NCBI RefSeq assembly: GCF_003286075.1
Contig: NZ_QLUV01000001.1
Coordinates: 434,001 to 498,000, forward strand
Source: Paracoccus endophyticus
GTDB lineage: Bacteria; Pseudomonadota; Alphaproteobacteria; Rhodobacterales; Rhodobacteraceae
Reading direction: 5' to 3'
DNA length: 64,000 bases
Part shown: positions 49,210 through 56,620 of the stretch, piece by piece
Numbering within the stretch: position 1 is the first letter of the stretch
How the letters are laid out: each line of letters starts with the position of its first letter
Made by a program: the position numbers and the translations under genes
Notes under the pieces: generated by a model
What the model was told of the DNA's origin: nothing
What the model saw: only the letters and a program-made list of their open reading frames with translations
The model's database searches: none

Positions 49210-52101
49210 TCAGACGATCAGCAGGTCGTCGCCCAGCAGGAGCTTGTTCGCCACGTTCTCGACCAGCAGGGTGTTGCCGCCGCCGAAGTTGAACAGCACG
49301 TCCCCCGCCACGTTCGTCGCATAGGACAGCATCTGCGCGACGGTCCGCGCGCCGCCGCCCCACAGGGCGTCGTCCAGCCCGATCGTGTCGATGTTGTTGA
49401 CGAAATCCGCGACCCGGTCGGCCCCGCTGCGAAAGATCAGCGTGTCCGCCCCCAGACCGCCCCACAGCGCGTCGTTGCCGACACCGCCGTCCAGCCGGTC
49501 GTTTCCGTCCTGCCCGGCCAGCCTGTCGCTGCCGGCCGCCCCCAGCAGCCGGTCGTTGCCCAACCCGCCCCGGAGCGTGTTCGCCCCGGTGTTGCCGGTG
49601 ATCTGGTTGGACAGCGCGTTGCCGGCCCCCGACAGGTTCGCCCCGCCCAGCAGGGTCAGGTTTTCCAGGTTCGCCCCCAGCGTCAGCGTCGCCGAGCTGC
49701 GGACCGTGTCCACGCCGCCGCCCGCCGCCTCGGTGATCAGGTCGAGGCCGTCGGTGACATAGGTGTCGTTGCCGCCCGCGCCGATCAGCGTGTCGGCCCC
49801 GGCGTTGCCCGCCAGCCAGTTCTGGCCGGCGTTGCCCTGGATGCGGTTGGCCAGCGCGTTGCCGAACCCGTCGGTGTTGCCGGCGCCGGTCAGGACCAGC
49901 CGCTCGACATTGGCGGCCATGGTGTAGCTGACCGAGCTGTAGACGCTGTCGGTGCCGGCGCCAGCCCCTTCCACGATGGTGTCGCCGCCGTTCACAAAAT
50001 AGACGTCGCTGCCGAAGCCGCCGACCAGAATGTCAAGGCCGGAGCCAGCGTTCAGGGTGTCGTTGCCCGCCTCCCCCAGCAGGCTGTCGTTGCCGGCATC
50101 GCCATACACCCTGTCGTCGCCCGCGCCCGCGACCAGCGTGTCGTTGCCGCCGCCGCCGTTCAGCCTGTTGGCGCCCGCCGTTCCGATGACAGAATCCGCG
50201 CCATCGCCCAGGATCAGGTTCTCGAAGTTCACGTAGAGCTCGCTGCCATAGTTCGAACTGCCAGTGGTCAGGTCCAGCACATAGGGGCCGTCCCAGCGCG
50301 CCGTGTCCAGCAGGTCGACGCCGCTGCCGCCGTCCAGCGTCTCGCCACCCAGTTCGGCGATCATCGTGTCGTTGCCGTCCAGCCCATAGTAGCTGTGCGC
50401 TTCGCCGTCCGAGATGACGACGTCGTTGCCCGAACCGGCATAGAACAGCTCGATCCCCAACAGCGAGCCCACGACGGTGCCGCCGCCCGTGCGCGTCTCG
50501 CCCAGTTCGAAGTCGAAGACATGGCCCACGGTCAGGCTGCTGACGCTGAGCGTGTCGCTGCCGGTGCCGCCGTCCAGCACCGCATCGACCTGGGTCGCAT
50601 CGCTGCCGTTCAGGTAATCGTTGCCGTCCCCGCCATACAGCGAATCGACGCCCCCTTGGCCATACAGCCAGTCGTTGCCGGTGTAGGACCAGATATAGTC
50701 GTCTCCGTCGCCCCCAAGGTTGTAGTCGTTGTCCTCGGCGCCATACAGCGTGTCGTTGCCGTCGCCGCCATACAGGGAATCGGCGCCGGTGCTGGTCCAG
50801 ATATAGTCGTTGCCGGCGTTGCCGGTCATGACGTTGCCGGCCGCGTTGCCATACAGCGTGTCGCTGCCGCTGCCGCCGGTCGCGTTCTCGATCAGCGAGC
50901 GGGTGTCGCCCTTGTACAGCAGCGCGTTGTAGACGTTGCCGCTGGCATAGTTGCCCCCGCCCAGGAACGCGCGCTGCGTGGACGACAGCAGCGACGACGA
51001 TCCCGGCGCAAGGTTGACCGTGACGCCCGTCGTATAGGACGACAGGTCATAGGTATCGATGCCGCCGCCGTCCCAGATGGTCATGAAGATGCGGTTCGCG
51101 CCGGGCGTGATCGCCGCCGACCCGTTGATCAGCGTGTCGCCCGAATCCGGGTTCCACTTGTAGGTCGTGGCGCCCGCGTTCGAGTTGAAGTCCGCGCCGT
51201 ACATGTGCTGCAGGGCGGCGATGTCGTACATCATGTAGGTCTGGGCATAGCCGAACTGCTCGTTCGTATAGCCGGTCAGCGGAGCGCCCACATAGCTGCG
51301 ATAGGTCATCACCGTGTATTCCATCGCGTCCAGATAGGACGGCATCGCGCCGAAGCCGCTGCCTTCCTGGCCGTGCTTCAGTCCCAGCGAATGGCCCAGC
51401 TCGTGCAGGATGGTGTGCCAGTGATAGTTGCCCATCACCGGCGTGCGCCCCGAGCCGCCGAAGAACGCGTCCCCCCCGGTGCTGCCGTTGTTGGGATAAT
51501 AGGCATAGGCGGTGCCGGGGTTGGACGTGTTGGCCATCCGGATCGTGCCGGCGCTGTCGGTCACGGACCAGTCGATCGCTAGGTTGGTGAACGCCTCGAC
51601 CGCAAAGCCGCGGGCGGCGCCCGGCTGGGTGTAGGTGGCCTCGTTCAGCGCGAAATGGGCGGCGCGCTGCTGGTCGGCGTTCACCATGCCGAAGTTCGAC
51701 AGCGCCTCGGGATAGCCCGCGCCATAGTCGCTGGTCGCGTTCGGAAAGGAATAGGTGATGTAGCCGTCGGCCCAGCGGCTGCCGATCAGCAGCCCGTCGA
51801 TGCCCTGGTTGCCGCTGGCGGCAACCGCGACCGTGGTGTCGCCGGACCCGTTCTCGACAGGGCGTTCGGCACGGGCTACCGCCCCGTCCGAGCGCAGGCC
51901 AAGACCGGGGTCCGACAGATCGTCGAACAACCCGCCCGCCAGCGACAGCGGGTCGCCGATCAGTCCGGGCCGGGCGATCAGCGGCGGCAGGTCGGGACCG
52001 GCCGCCGCGTCCGCCGGGGCGGGGGCATCGGGTGCGGGGGCCGCGGGCAGAAAGTCGATGGCCCGTGACGAGAGAAGCGAGTGGACGCGAGAGCGTGACA
52101 T
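49210..52101 (-). CDS. Serralysin-like RTX metalloprotease (M10)
   Basis: Secreted calcium-dependent zinc protease, exported by a type I system (no Sec signal). 963 residues. The N-terminal catalytic domain (about 95-270) has the zinc site HELGHSLGLKH (His233, Glu234, His237, His243) and the Met-turn in YTVMTYRSY. A serralysin-type region follows with ALQHMYGADFNSNAGATTYKWN. Residues from about 400 hold many glycine/aspartate nonapeptide repeats (GGxGxDxL/Y type, e.g. GGDGNDTLYGAEDND) in several blocks, ending LLLGDDLLIV. The usual type I exporter genes are not adjacent. Next to the ATP-grasp/precursor pair, 172 bp upstream on the same strand. Confidence 0.95.
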   Translation of the reverse strand: MSRSRVHSLLSSRAIDFLPAAPAPDAPAPADAAAGPDLPPLIARPGLIGDPLSLAGGLFDDLSDPGLGLRSDGAVARAERPVENGSGDTTVAVAASGNQGIDGLLIGSRWADGYITYSFPNATSDYGAGYPEALSNFGMVNADQQRAAHFALNEATYTQPGAARGFAVEAFTNLAIDWSVTDSAGTIRMANTSNPGTAYAYYPNNGSTGGDAFFGGSGRTPVMGNYHWHTILHELGHSLGLKHGQEGSGFGAMPSYLDAMEYTVMTYRSYVGAPLTGYTNEQFGYAQTYMMYDIAALQHMYGADFNSNAGATTYKWNPDSGDTLINGSAAITPGANRIFMTIWDGGGIDTYDLSSYTTGVTVNLAPGSSSLLSSTQRAFLGGGNYASGNVYNALLYKGDTRSLIENATGGSGSDTLYGNAAGNVMTGNAGNDYIWTSTGADSLYGGDGNDTLYGAEDNDYNLGGDGDDYIWSYTGNDWLYGQGGVDSLYGGDGNDYLNGSDATQVDAVLDGGTGSDTLSVSSLTVGHVFDFELGETRTGGGTVVGSLLGIELFYAGSGNDVVISDGEAHSYYGLDGNDTMIAELGGETLDGGSGVDLLDTARWDGPYVLDLTTGSSNYGSELYVNFENLILGDGADSVIGTAGANRLNGGGGNDTLVAGAGDDRVYGDAGNDSLLGEAGNDTLNAGSGLDILVGGFGSDVYFVNGGDTIVEGAGAGTDSVYSSVSYTMAANVERLVLTGAGNTDGFGNALANRIQGNAGQNWLAGNAGADTLIGAGGNDTYVTDGLDLITEAAGGGVDTVRSSATLTLGANLENLTLLGGANLSGAGNALSNQITGNTGANTLRGGLGNDRLLGAAGSDRLAGQDGNDRLDGGVGNDALWGGLGADTLIFRSGADRVADFVNNIDTIGLDDALWGGGARTVAQMLSYATNVAGDVLFNFGGGNTLLVENVANKLLLGDDLLIV

Positions 52102-52273
52102 GGTGATCCTCGTTTTCCAAGCAGGGTTTCAGGACAAAGGCGGATCGCCAGCGCCGCGACGCAGGCGGGAGGCAGGCCGATGGCCCGCGTTCAGGACCGG
52201 TGCCCCGTCTGATCGGCCCGCGGCGGTGTCGCCGCAATGGCTTTCTGCGGGGCGCGGCGGACGGTCGCGCCGC
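52102..52273 (-). promoter_or_regulatory. Gap between the ATP-grasp gene and the RTX protease
   Basis: 172 bp. Contains the ribosome site and presumably a promoter for the protease, in a patch with ATCCTCGTTTTCCAAGC (about 52106-52122) that is less GC-rich. No gene, terminator or repeat of note. Confidence 0.4.
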
Positions 52274-53170
52274 TCAGGGCGCCATGCCGGCCAGATGGTC
52301 GGCCACCGCCTGGGTGATGGGCTGGCCGGTGGCCTCCTCGACCCCCAGCCACGATCCCGCCGGGTCGATGTCGAGGAAGCGCAGCGACCCGTCCGTCGCC
52401 CGCCGGAATCGCAGCGTGGCATGGATCAGGCCCAGCCGGGCCAGCATCGCGTGCACCGCCGTCTCGACCGCCTCGGGCAGGGTCAGGGCCCGCGTGCCGC
52501 CGCCCTCGCGGCCCGCCGCCGTCTCGGCGGCAAAGGCGCGCTCGCCGATGACCGTGACGCACACGTCGCGGCCGGGAATACGCTCCTGCAGGATGGCGGG
52601 CGCCTGATGCAGGCTGTCCAGCCGCCGCCAGCCGGCGGCGCGCAGCCGCCGGGTGCGGCGGGCCGCCCGTCCCTGGCCCGCCAGGCCCTTGCAGACCACG
52701 TCGCCGATCTGCTCGGCAAAGGCGCGGGCGGTCTGCGGGCAGTTCGTGATCAGCGTCTGCGGCGGGTTCAGCCCCAGGTCGGCGGCCAGGCGCAGCTGCC
52801 AGCTGTCGCGCCGGGCCGCGGCGTCGTGCGCCGGGGGGTTGATCCACTGCGCGTCCATCGCCAGCCACATCCCGGCCACCGCCTCGTCGCAGCGGGCGGC
52901 GCAGCGGGCGGCCAGGGTGCCCGCGCCGACCCCGCCAGAGGATGCAGGACTGCGCCACCAGGCGGCGCGAACGCGGTCCAGGTCGATCACCGCGCCGCTG
53001 TCGTCGCCATAGCCCAGATGGCTGCGGCTTCCGCCATAGCGCAGCGCCAGCCGCGCGGCCTTCGGGAACTGCGACAAGTCCAGCATGCGGGCCGCGGCGC
53101 CGCGCCGGTCCAGCCGGTCGATGACGGCGCGGGCATGCGGGTCGGCGGGGGCGGACAGGATCAGGATCAT
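52274..53170 (-). CDS. ATP-grasp peptide maturase (MvdC/MvdD, graspetide type)
   Basis: ATP-grasp ligases of this type join side chains by ester or amide bonds in ribosomally made peptides (graspetides, e.g. microviridins). 298 residues. The N-terminus MILILSAPADPHARAVIDRLDRRGAAARMLDLSQFP and the AAWWRSPAS segment match the MvdC/D leader-binding N-domain pattern; the second half has CKGLAGQGRAARRTRR, APAILQERIPGRDVCVTVIGERAFAAE and a metal-binding end LRFRRATDGSLRFLDIDPAGSWLGVEEATGQPI (Asp-x-Asp then Asn-like site), as in the ATP-grasp fold. ATG at 53170 overlaps the stop of the upstream 111-residue protein (ATGA), a coupling typical of precursor-maturase pairs. Family call is by motif recognition, not alignment. 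Confidence 0.82.
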   Translation of the reverse strand: MILILSAPADPHARAVIDRLDRRGAAARMLDLSQFPKAARLALRYGGSRSHLGYGDDSGAVIDLDRVRAAWWRSPASSGGVGAGTLAARCAARCDEAVAGMWLAMDAQWINPPAHDAAARRDSWQLRLAADLGLNPPQTLITNCPQTARAFAEQIGDVVCKGLAGQGRAARRTRRLRAAGWRRLDSLHQAPAILQERIPGRDVCVTVIGERAFAAETAAGREGGGTRALTLPEAVETAVHAMLARLGLIHATLRFRRATDGSLRFLDIDPAGSWLGVEEATGQPITQAVADHLAGMAP

Positions 53171-53502
53171 GACCACCCCCCGGCGTCGGGGTCTGCGCCC
53201 CGGAACGGAAACGAGGGGGGTCGGGTGACATGGTCCGACCCCCCGTCGGTCGCCGCGAGCCCCAGGACAGCCTGCGGCAGCCGAGCCGGTGAAGGGATGG
53301 GCAAGGGCCGCGCGGCCAGCGCAGCCAGGGCAAGGGCCAGCAGCGCGTCATCCGCGTCGCCAAGACAGCGCGCGGCGGGCACCGGCCCGTCCGAATCGCC
53401 GAGGACGCCTTGCGGGCGGGCGAGGCCCGGGCCATCGGGTGCCGCGGTCGCGCGAGCCGGCGCCGCAGGGCTGGGGCGCGGGGCGGATTGGCCGTTCGAC
53501 AT
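53167..53502 (-). CDS. Candidate graspetide precursor peptide (111 residues)
   Basis: Immediately upstream of, and overlapping by ATGA, the ATP-grasp gene. GAGGAG lies eight bases before the ATG and third positions are strongly GC, so it is a real gene. Residues 1-45 are Pro/Ala-rich; 48-66 form an Ala/Leu helix (DADDALLALALAALAARPLP); the C-terminal 28 residues are polar: ATDGGSDHV then TRPPSFPF, then RGADPDAGGWS. The C-terminal part offers Ser/Thr donors and Asp acceptors that an ATP-grasp enzyme could cross-link, but it lacks the TxxxxE-type repeats of classical graspetides. Precursor identity is inferred from position and size. Confidence 0.6.
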   Translation of the reverse strand: MSNGQSAPRPSPAAPARATAAPDGPGLARPQGVLGDSDGPVPAARCLGDADDALLALALAALAARPLPIPSPARLPQAVLGLAATDGGSDHVTRPPSFPFRGADPDAGGWS

Positions 53503-53569
53503 GGGAACATCTCCTCTCGCCTGGGCGGGCGAATCACTCGGCCGCCCTGCCCCAGCCTGCGCGGACCGC

Positions 53570-53640
53570 CGTGAGGTCCGCGTGAGGCGGCCGTGAGGCC
53601 CTGGCGCGCCCCGTCATAGCCCCGTCACAGCCGCGTCGCA
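53570..53640. repeat. Two triplets of 11-bp-period direct repeats upstream of the precursor gene
   Basis: First triplet: CGTGAGG at 53570, 53581 and 53592, three identical heptamers with 4-bp spacers. Second triplet: GCCCCGTCATA, GCCCCGTCACA and GCCGCGTCGCA at 53608, 53619 and 53630, again with an exact 11-bp period; a fourth CCGTCACA follows off-phase. This heptamer-plus-4 geometry is that of SARP-type (OmpR-like winged-helix) operators. It lies in the 148-bp gap between the SARP-like gene stop and the precursor gene start, about 70-140 bp upstream of the latter. Confidence 0.75.
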
Positions 53641-53650
53641 GACCCGCCCG

Positions 53651-55207
53651 TCACAGCCCCGACCGGGTAATCCCGATCAGCCCCGCGCTGCGCAGCGTGG
53701 ACACCGGATAGTCCGGGTCGGCCATCAGCTGCAGGGTGAAATCGGGCTCCAGCCGGCGCAGGTCGGCCAGGGCGGCGGCCGCACCCGCCTCGTCCCCGCG
53801 GTGGTGGCGCAGGGCCGCCAGAAAGCGCAGGGACGGGCGGTTGTCGGGCGCATGGGCCAGGGCCGCTGCGGCCAGCCGCTCGGCCTCGGGGAAGCGGCCC
53901 AGCCGGATCTGCGCCACGGCCCGGCGCAGCAGCCAGCTGGCCTGCCCCACCATCGCCATCGGGCCGGTCGCGGACTTCATCGCCATCGCCAGCGCCTCGG
54001 CGTGGCGGCCCGCATCGGTCAGCGCCTGCGACAGCACATGGCGGGCCAGGTCGTGTTCCGGTGCGATCCGGCAGGCCATGCGCGCCAGGTCCAGCGCGCC
54101 CGCCACGTCGCCGCGCCACGACCGCAGCATCGCCGCGACCGCCAGCACGGTCGGATCGACCGGGGCCATCGCGCGGGCGCGGGCGGTGAACTGCTCGGCC
54201 TCAGCCAACCGGCAGGCGGGGTCGGCGGTCTGGCGCTCGATGATTAGCGTATAGCGCAGCCAGGACCGCATCGACAGGCCCACCGCGCTGTTGCCCAAGG
54301 GCTGGCTATCGGCCAGCCGTTCGTCGGCGGCCAGCAGCCGGTCGCGCGCAAAGCTGAACAGGTCTGCCAGCGGGAATACGGGCTGCGCCGCGTCCAGGGA
54401 CTGCGCGGCGGTCTGGATCATCGTCAGCGCGACCGCCGCCGTCGCGCTGCGGGTCGAGGCGGCGGCCGTCTCGCGCCGGATCGGATAGCGCTGCGCCCAC
54501 AGCTGCGCCCCGCTGGACAGATCGCGCAGCACGATCATCAGCGTGATGTCCGGCCCCGACGTCATGCACAGCGCCTGCGCCGACAGGCCCTTGGTGCCGG
54601 GCGGCGCGGGGGCGGCCAGCAGGCGCGCCGGGATCAGCTCGGCCGCGCGGGCGGCGGCGTCGCTCAGCACGATGCCGGCGATGGCGCGCGCCTCGTCGTC
54701 GGTGCACTGGGGTTCCAGAACGACAAGCACCGGCCGGGGATCGGCGGCGGCGGCCGGCAGCGGCAGCGCGCGCAGGGCCTGTGGGGCGGGCCGGTCCTCT
54801 AGCGCCAGGCGCGTGTCGCGCAGCCAGTCCTCGAACTCGGGGTCGGGGATGTCCAGCCCGGCGGCGAACTCGGCGGTCTCGCCGTCCGGGCCGACGACGG
54901 GGCGCAGATCGACCGCCACCCGCGCCGGGTCCAGTCCCAGCCAGCCGTCCCCCGTGACCAGCGCCGTTGCGTGCGGTCCCAGCGCCGCGCGCAGATCCGA
55001 CAGCAGCCGCCGCAGGCTGTCGGACCCGTGGCGCTGGGACCGCGTGCTCCACAGCCGGTCCTGCAGGCGGGTGCGCGGCAGGCGCAGGTCGGGCGCGGTC
55101 CCCAGCAGCGCCAGCAGCGCGCGCATGCGCGCGCCGTGCGGGGTGACGTCCGCGCCGTCGCGGGTGCACAGCGTGACCGGCCCCATCAGTCTGAGCGTCA
55201 GATCCAT
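53651..55207 (-). CDS. SARP-like winged-helix/TPR transcriptional regulator
   Basis: 518 residues in three parts. Residues 1-100: OmpR/SARP-type winged helix (LRLMGPVTLCTRDGADVTPHGARMRALLALLG ... SDSLRRLLSDLRAALG ... ALVTGDGWLGLDPARVAVDL). Residues about 155-260: a TolB-N/CadC-like region (SGPDITLMIVLRDLSSGAQLWAQRYPI). Residues about 300-500: TPR-like helical repeats (AMLRSWRGDVAGALDLARMACRIAPEHDLARHVLSQAL). No membrane segment. It is divergent from the PAP2 gene and lies directly upstream of the repeats and the precursor/ATP-grasp pair, so it probably controls both. Local regulator role inferred. Confidence 0.82.
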   Translation of the reverse strand: MDLTLRLMGPVTLCTRDGADVTPHGARMRALLALLGTAPDLRLPRTRLQDRLWSTRSQRHGSDSLRRLLSDLRAALGPHATALVTGDGWLGLDPARVAVDLRPVVGPDGETAEFAAGLDIPDPEFEDWLRDTRLALEDRPAPQALRALPLPAAAADPRPVLVVLEPQCTDDEARAIAGIVLSDAAARAAELIPARLLAAPAPPGTKGLSAQALCMTSGPDITLMIVLRDLSSGAQLWAQRYPIRRETAAASTRSATAAVALTMIQTAAQSLDAAQPVFPLADLFSFARDRLLAADERLADSQPLGNSAVGLSMRSWLRYTLIIERQTADPACRLAEAEQFTARARAMAPVDPTVLAVAAMLRSWRGDVAGALDLARMACRIAPEHDLARHVLSQALTDAGRHAEALAMAMKSATGPMAMVGQASWLLRRAVAQIRLGRFPEAERLAAAALAHAPDNRPSLRFLAALRHHRGDEAGAAAALADLRRLEPDFTLQLMADPDYPVSTLRSAGLIGITRSGL

Positions 55208-55298
55208 CGCGCGAAACCCGTCCGAAAGATCAGGCCTTTATGCTAGCATCCCGGCGGCCGAGTCGTCACCGGATTCCATGCGCCGGGGAAAGGACACC
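55208..55298. promoter_or_regulatory. Divergent promoter region of regulator and PAP2 genes
   Basis: 91 bp between the two divergent start codons. Contains a perfect 10-bp palindrome ATGCTAGCAT (55240-55249) in a small AT-rich patch, and the ribosome site GGGAAAGG for the PAP2 gene. No 11-bp direct repeats are visible here, unlike at 53.6 kb. Confidence 0.45.
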
Positions 55299-56390
55299 AT
55301 GTCGCTGGACAATGCGCACAACGCCCATAACGCCCACAATGCCCATAATGCACACAACGCCCATGCCGCCGCGGCCGGGATTTCGCCGGCCGAACTGGCG
55401 CTGGCGCTGATCCAGGCGCGCGACGGGATCGTGACGGGCGCGGCCCTGGCGCCGGTCGCACCCGCCGCGCCCGCCCTGCCGCTGGCCGACCGCCTGCGCC
55501 GGATCGAGCCCGGCTTCGCCGTGGCCGCCCTGCTGTCCGAGGCCGCCGAGGCGCTGGTGCTGACGCCCGCCACTGATGCCGCGCGGGACCGCCAGACCCT
55601 GGGCGCGCGGGCCGCGGACGGGACCGCCGCCGACCTGCTTGTGCTGCGCCGCCCGACCGACGCCGATCTGGCGGCCGAGGCGCAGCTGGTCGCAGGATAC
55701 GCCGACCTGCGGGCCGAGCGCCTGGCCGAGATCGGTGTGCAATGCGTGGGGCTGATGCCGTTCTTTCAGACCATCCTGCCGCTGGGGCCGTGCTGGACGC
55801 CGGCGGTGGCCGTGCTGGCCGGGGTGGCGGCCGACCTTGCCACCGCCATGGTCCAGCGGCTGAAGCTGGGGTTTGCCCTGCCGCGCCCGCATCTGCTCAG
55901 CCCCGAGGTGCAGCCGATGATCGCCTGCCCGGCGCACGGCGCCTTTCCCAGCGGCCATGCGGCGCAGGCCTTTGCGCTGGCGACCGTGCTGGACCTGCTG
56001 ACCGGCGAGGGGCGGGCCGAGGCGGGTACGCTGCGCGAGGACAGCCAGCTTTACCGCATGGCCGCGCGGATCGCCGTCAACCGGACGGTGGCGGGGGTGC
56101 ATTACCCGGCGGACAGCGCCGCGGGCGCGGTGCTGGGCGTCACGCTGGGCCGCTGGCTGGCGGCCCGCGGCGGGATGCGCCCCGACTGCCCCGCGCTGGC
56201 GCTGGACAGCGCCGCATGGGGCGAGGGCGCGCCCGGCGGGTCGCGCGACTTCCACCTGCCCCGGCTGGTCGAGGCGATGAGCCAGGGCCGCGCCCTGCGC
56301 CGGACCGGCACGGTGGCGGTCGAGGCCGCGCCCCTGATGTCGGCGCTGTGGGCGGCCGCGGCGCGCGACTGGGGCCAGCGATGGAGCTGA
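55299..56390 (+). CDS. PAP2/vanadium-haloperoxidase-fold protein with (Asn-Ala-His)6 N-terminus
   Basis: 363 residues. The PAP2/haloperoxidase active site is complete: Lys189-x6-Arg196-Pro197 (KLGFALPRP), Pro217-Ser-Gly-His220 (PSGHA), and Arg262-x5-His268-x3-Asp272 (RTVAGVHYPAD). These bind phosphate or vanadate, so it is an acid phosphatase or a vanadium-dependent haloperoxidase; no signal peptide or multiple membrane helices favour a soluble haloperoxidase-like protein. Residues 5-22 are six exact Asn-Ala-His repeats. ATG 55299 has GGGAAAGG upstream. Its last codons overlap the start of the 79-residue gene by 10 bp. Confidence 0.88.
   Translation: MSLDNAHNAHNAHNAHNAHNAHAAAAGISPAELALALIQARDGIVTGAALAPVAPAAPALPLADRLRRIEPGFAVAALLSEAAEALVLTPATDAARDRQTLGARAADGTAADLLVLRRPTDADLAAEAQLVAGYADLRAERLAEIGVQCVGLMPFFQTILPLGPCWTPAVAVLAGVAADLATAMVQRLKLGFALPRPHLLSPEVQPMIACPAHGAFPSGHAAQAFALATVLDLLTGEGRAEAGTLREDSQLYRMAARIAVNRTVAGVHYPADSAAGAVLGVTLGRWLAARGGMRPDCPALALDSAAWGEGAPGGSRDFHLPRLVEAMSQGRALRRTGTVAVEAAPLMSALWAAAARDWGQRWS
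55311..55364 (+). repeat. Six 9-bp repeats encoding Asn-Ala-His
   Basis: Codon triplets vary (AAT/AAC, GCG/GCC/GCA, CAC/CAT) while the peptide is perfectly repeated. Synonymous variation implies the amino-acid pattern is kept by selection rather than fresh slippage. Regularly spaced histidines could bind a metal. Confidence 0.85.
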
Positions 56391-56620
56391 CCTGGACCCC
56401 CGCCCCGCCCGCCGACAGCGCCCGCGTGGGTCACGACGGCACGCCGTTGACCGACTATCTGCTGCATCCGCCGCCGGTGCCGGGCGCGCCGCCGCTCGTG
56501 GATGGGCCGGACCTGCCGCGGCTGTGGCAGCCGCGCCGGGCCAGGGTGGGCGCGCCGGACCCGGCCGACCAGCGCCGCGCGGCGCTGCGGGCGCTGATCG
56601 ACGCGGCCTTCGGCCCATGA
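56381..56620 (+). CDS. 79-residue protein between PAP2 and subtilase genes
   Basis: Start ATG overlaps the PAP2 stop by 10 bp; its own stop overlaps the subtilase ATG (ATGA). The protein is Pro-rich: LTWTPAPPADSARVGHDGTPLTDYLLHPPPVPGAPP, then LWQPRRARVGAPDPADQRRAALRALIDAAFG. No signal peptide or membrane helix. Not recognised. Such small overlapping genes ahead of a protease can encode a chaperone/inhibitor or a substrate peptide; no data favour either. Confidence 0.7.
   Translation: MELTWTPAPPADSARVGHDGTPLTDYLLHPPPVPGAPPLVDGPDLPRLWQPRRARVGAPDPADQRRAALRALIDAAFGP

Noticed and set aside
49400..51000. Regular short repeats resembling a CRISPR array
   Set aside because: They are in-frame glycine/aspartate nonapeptide codons of the RTX domain and vary in sequence; no unique equal-length spacers.
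45624..51582. Overlapping plus-strand frames of 1222 and 1043 codons
   Set aside because: They cover fliN/fliP in another frame and the crotonase, AEC transporter, lipoprotein and RTX protease on the other strand; no protein-like features.
53570..53640. Interpretation of the 11-bp repeats as a CRISPR or phage attachment repeat
   Set aside because: Units are too short, spacers only 4 bp, no integrase or Cas genes nearby.
54306..55169. 287-codon minus frame inside the SARP-like gene
   Set aside because: Different frame of the same strand; lacks motifs, whereas the 518-residue frame has winged-helix and TPR features.
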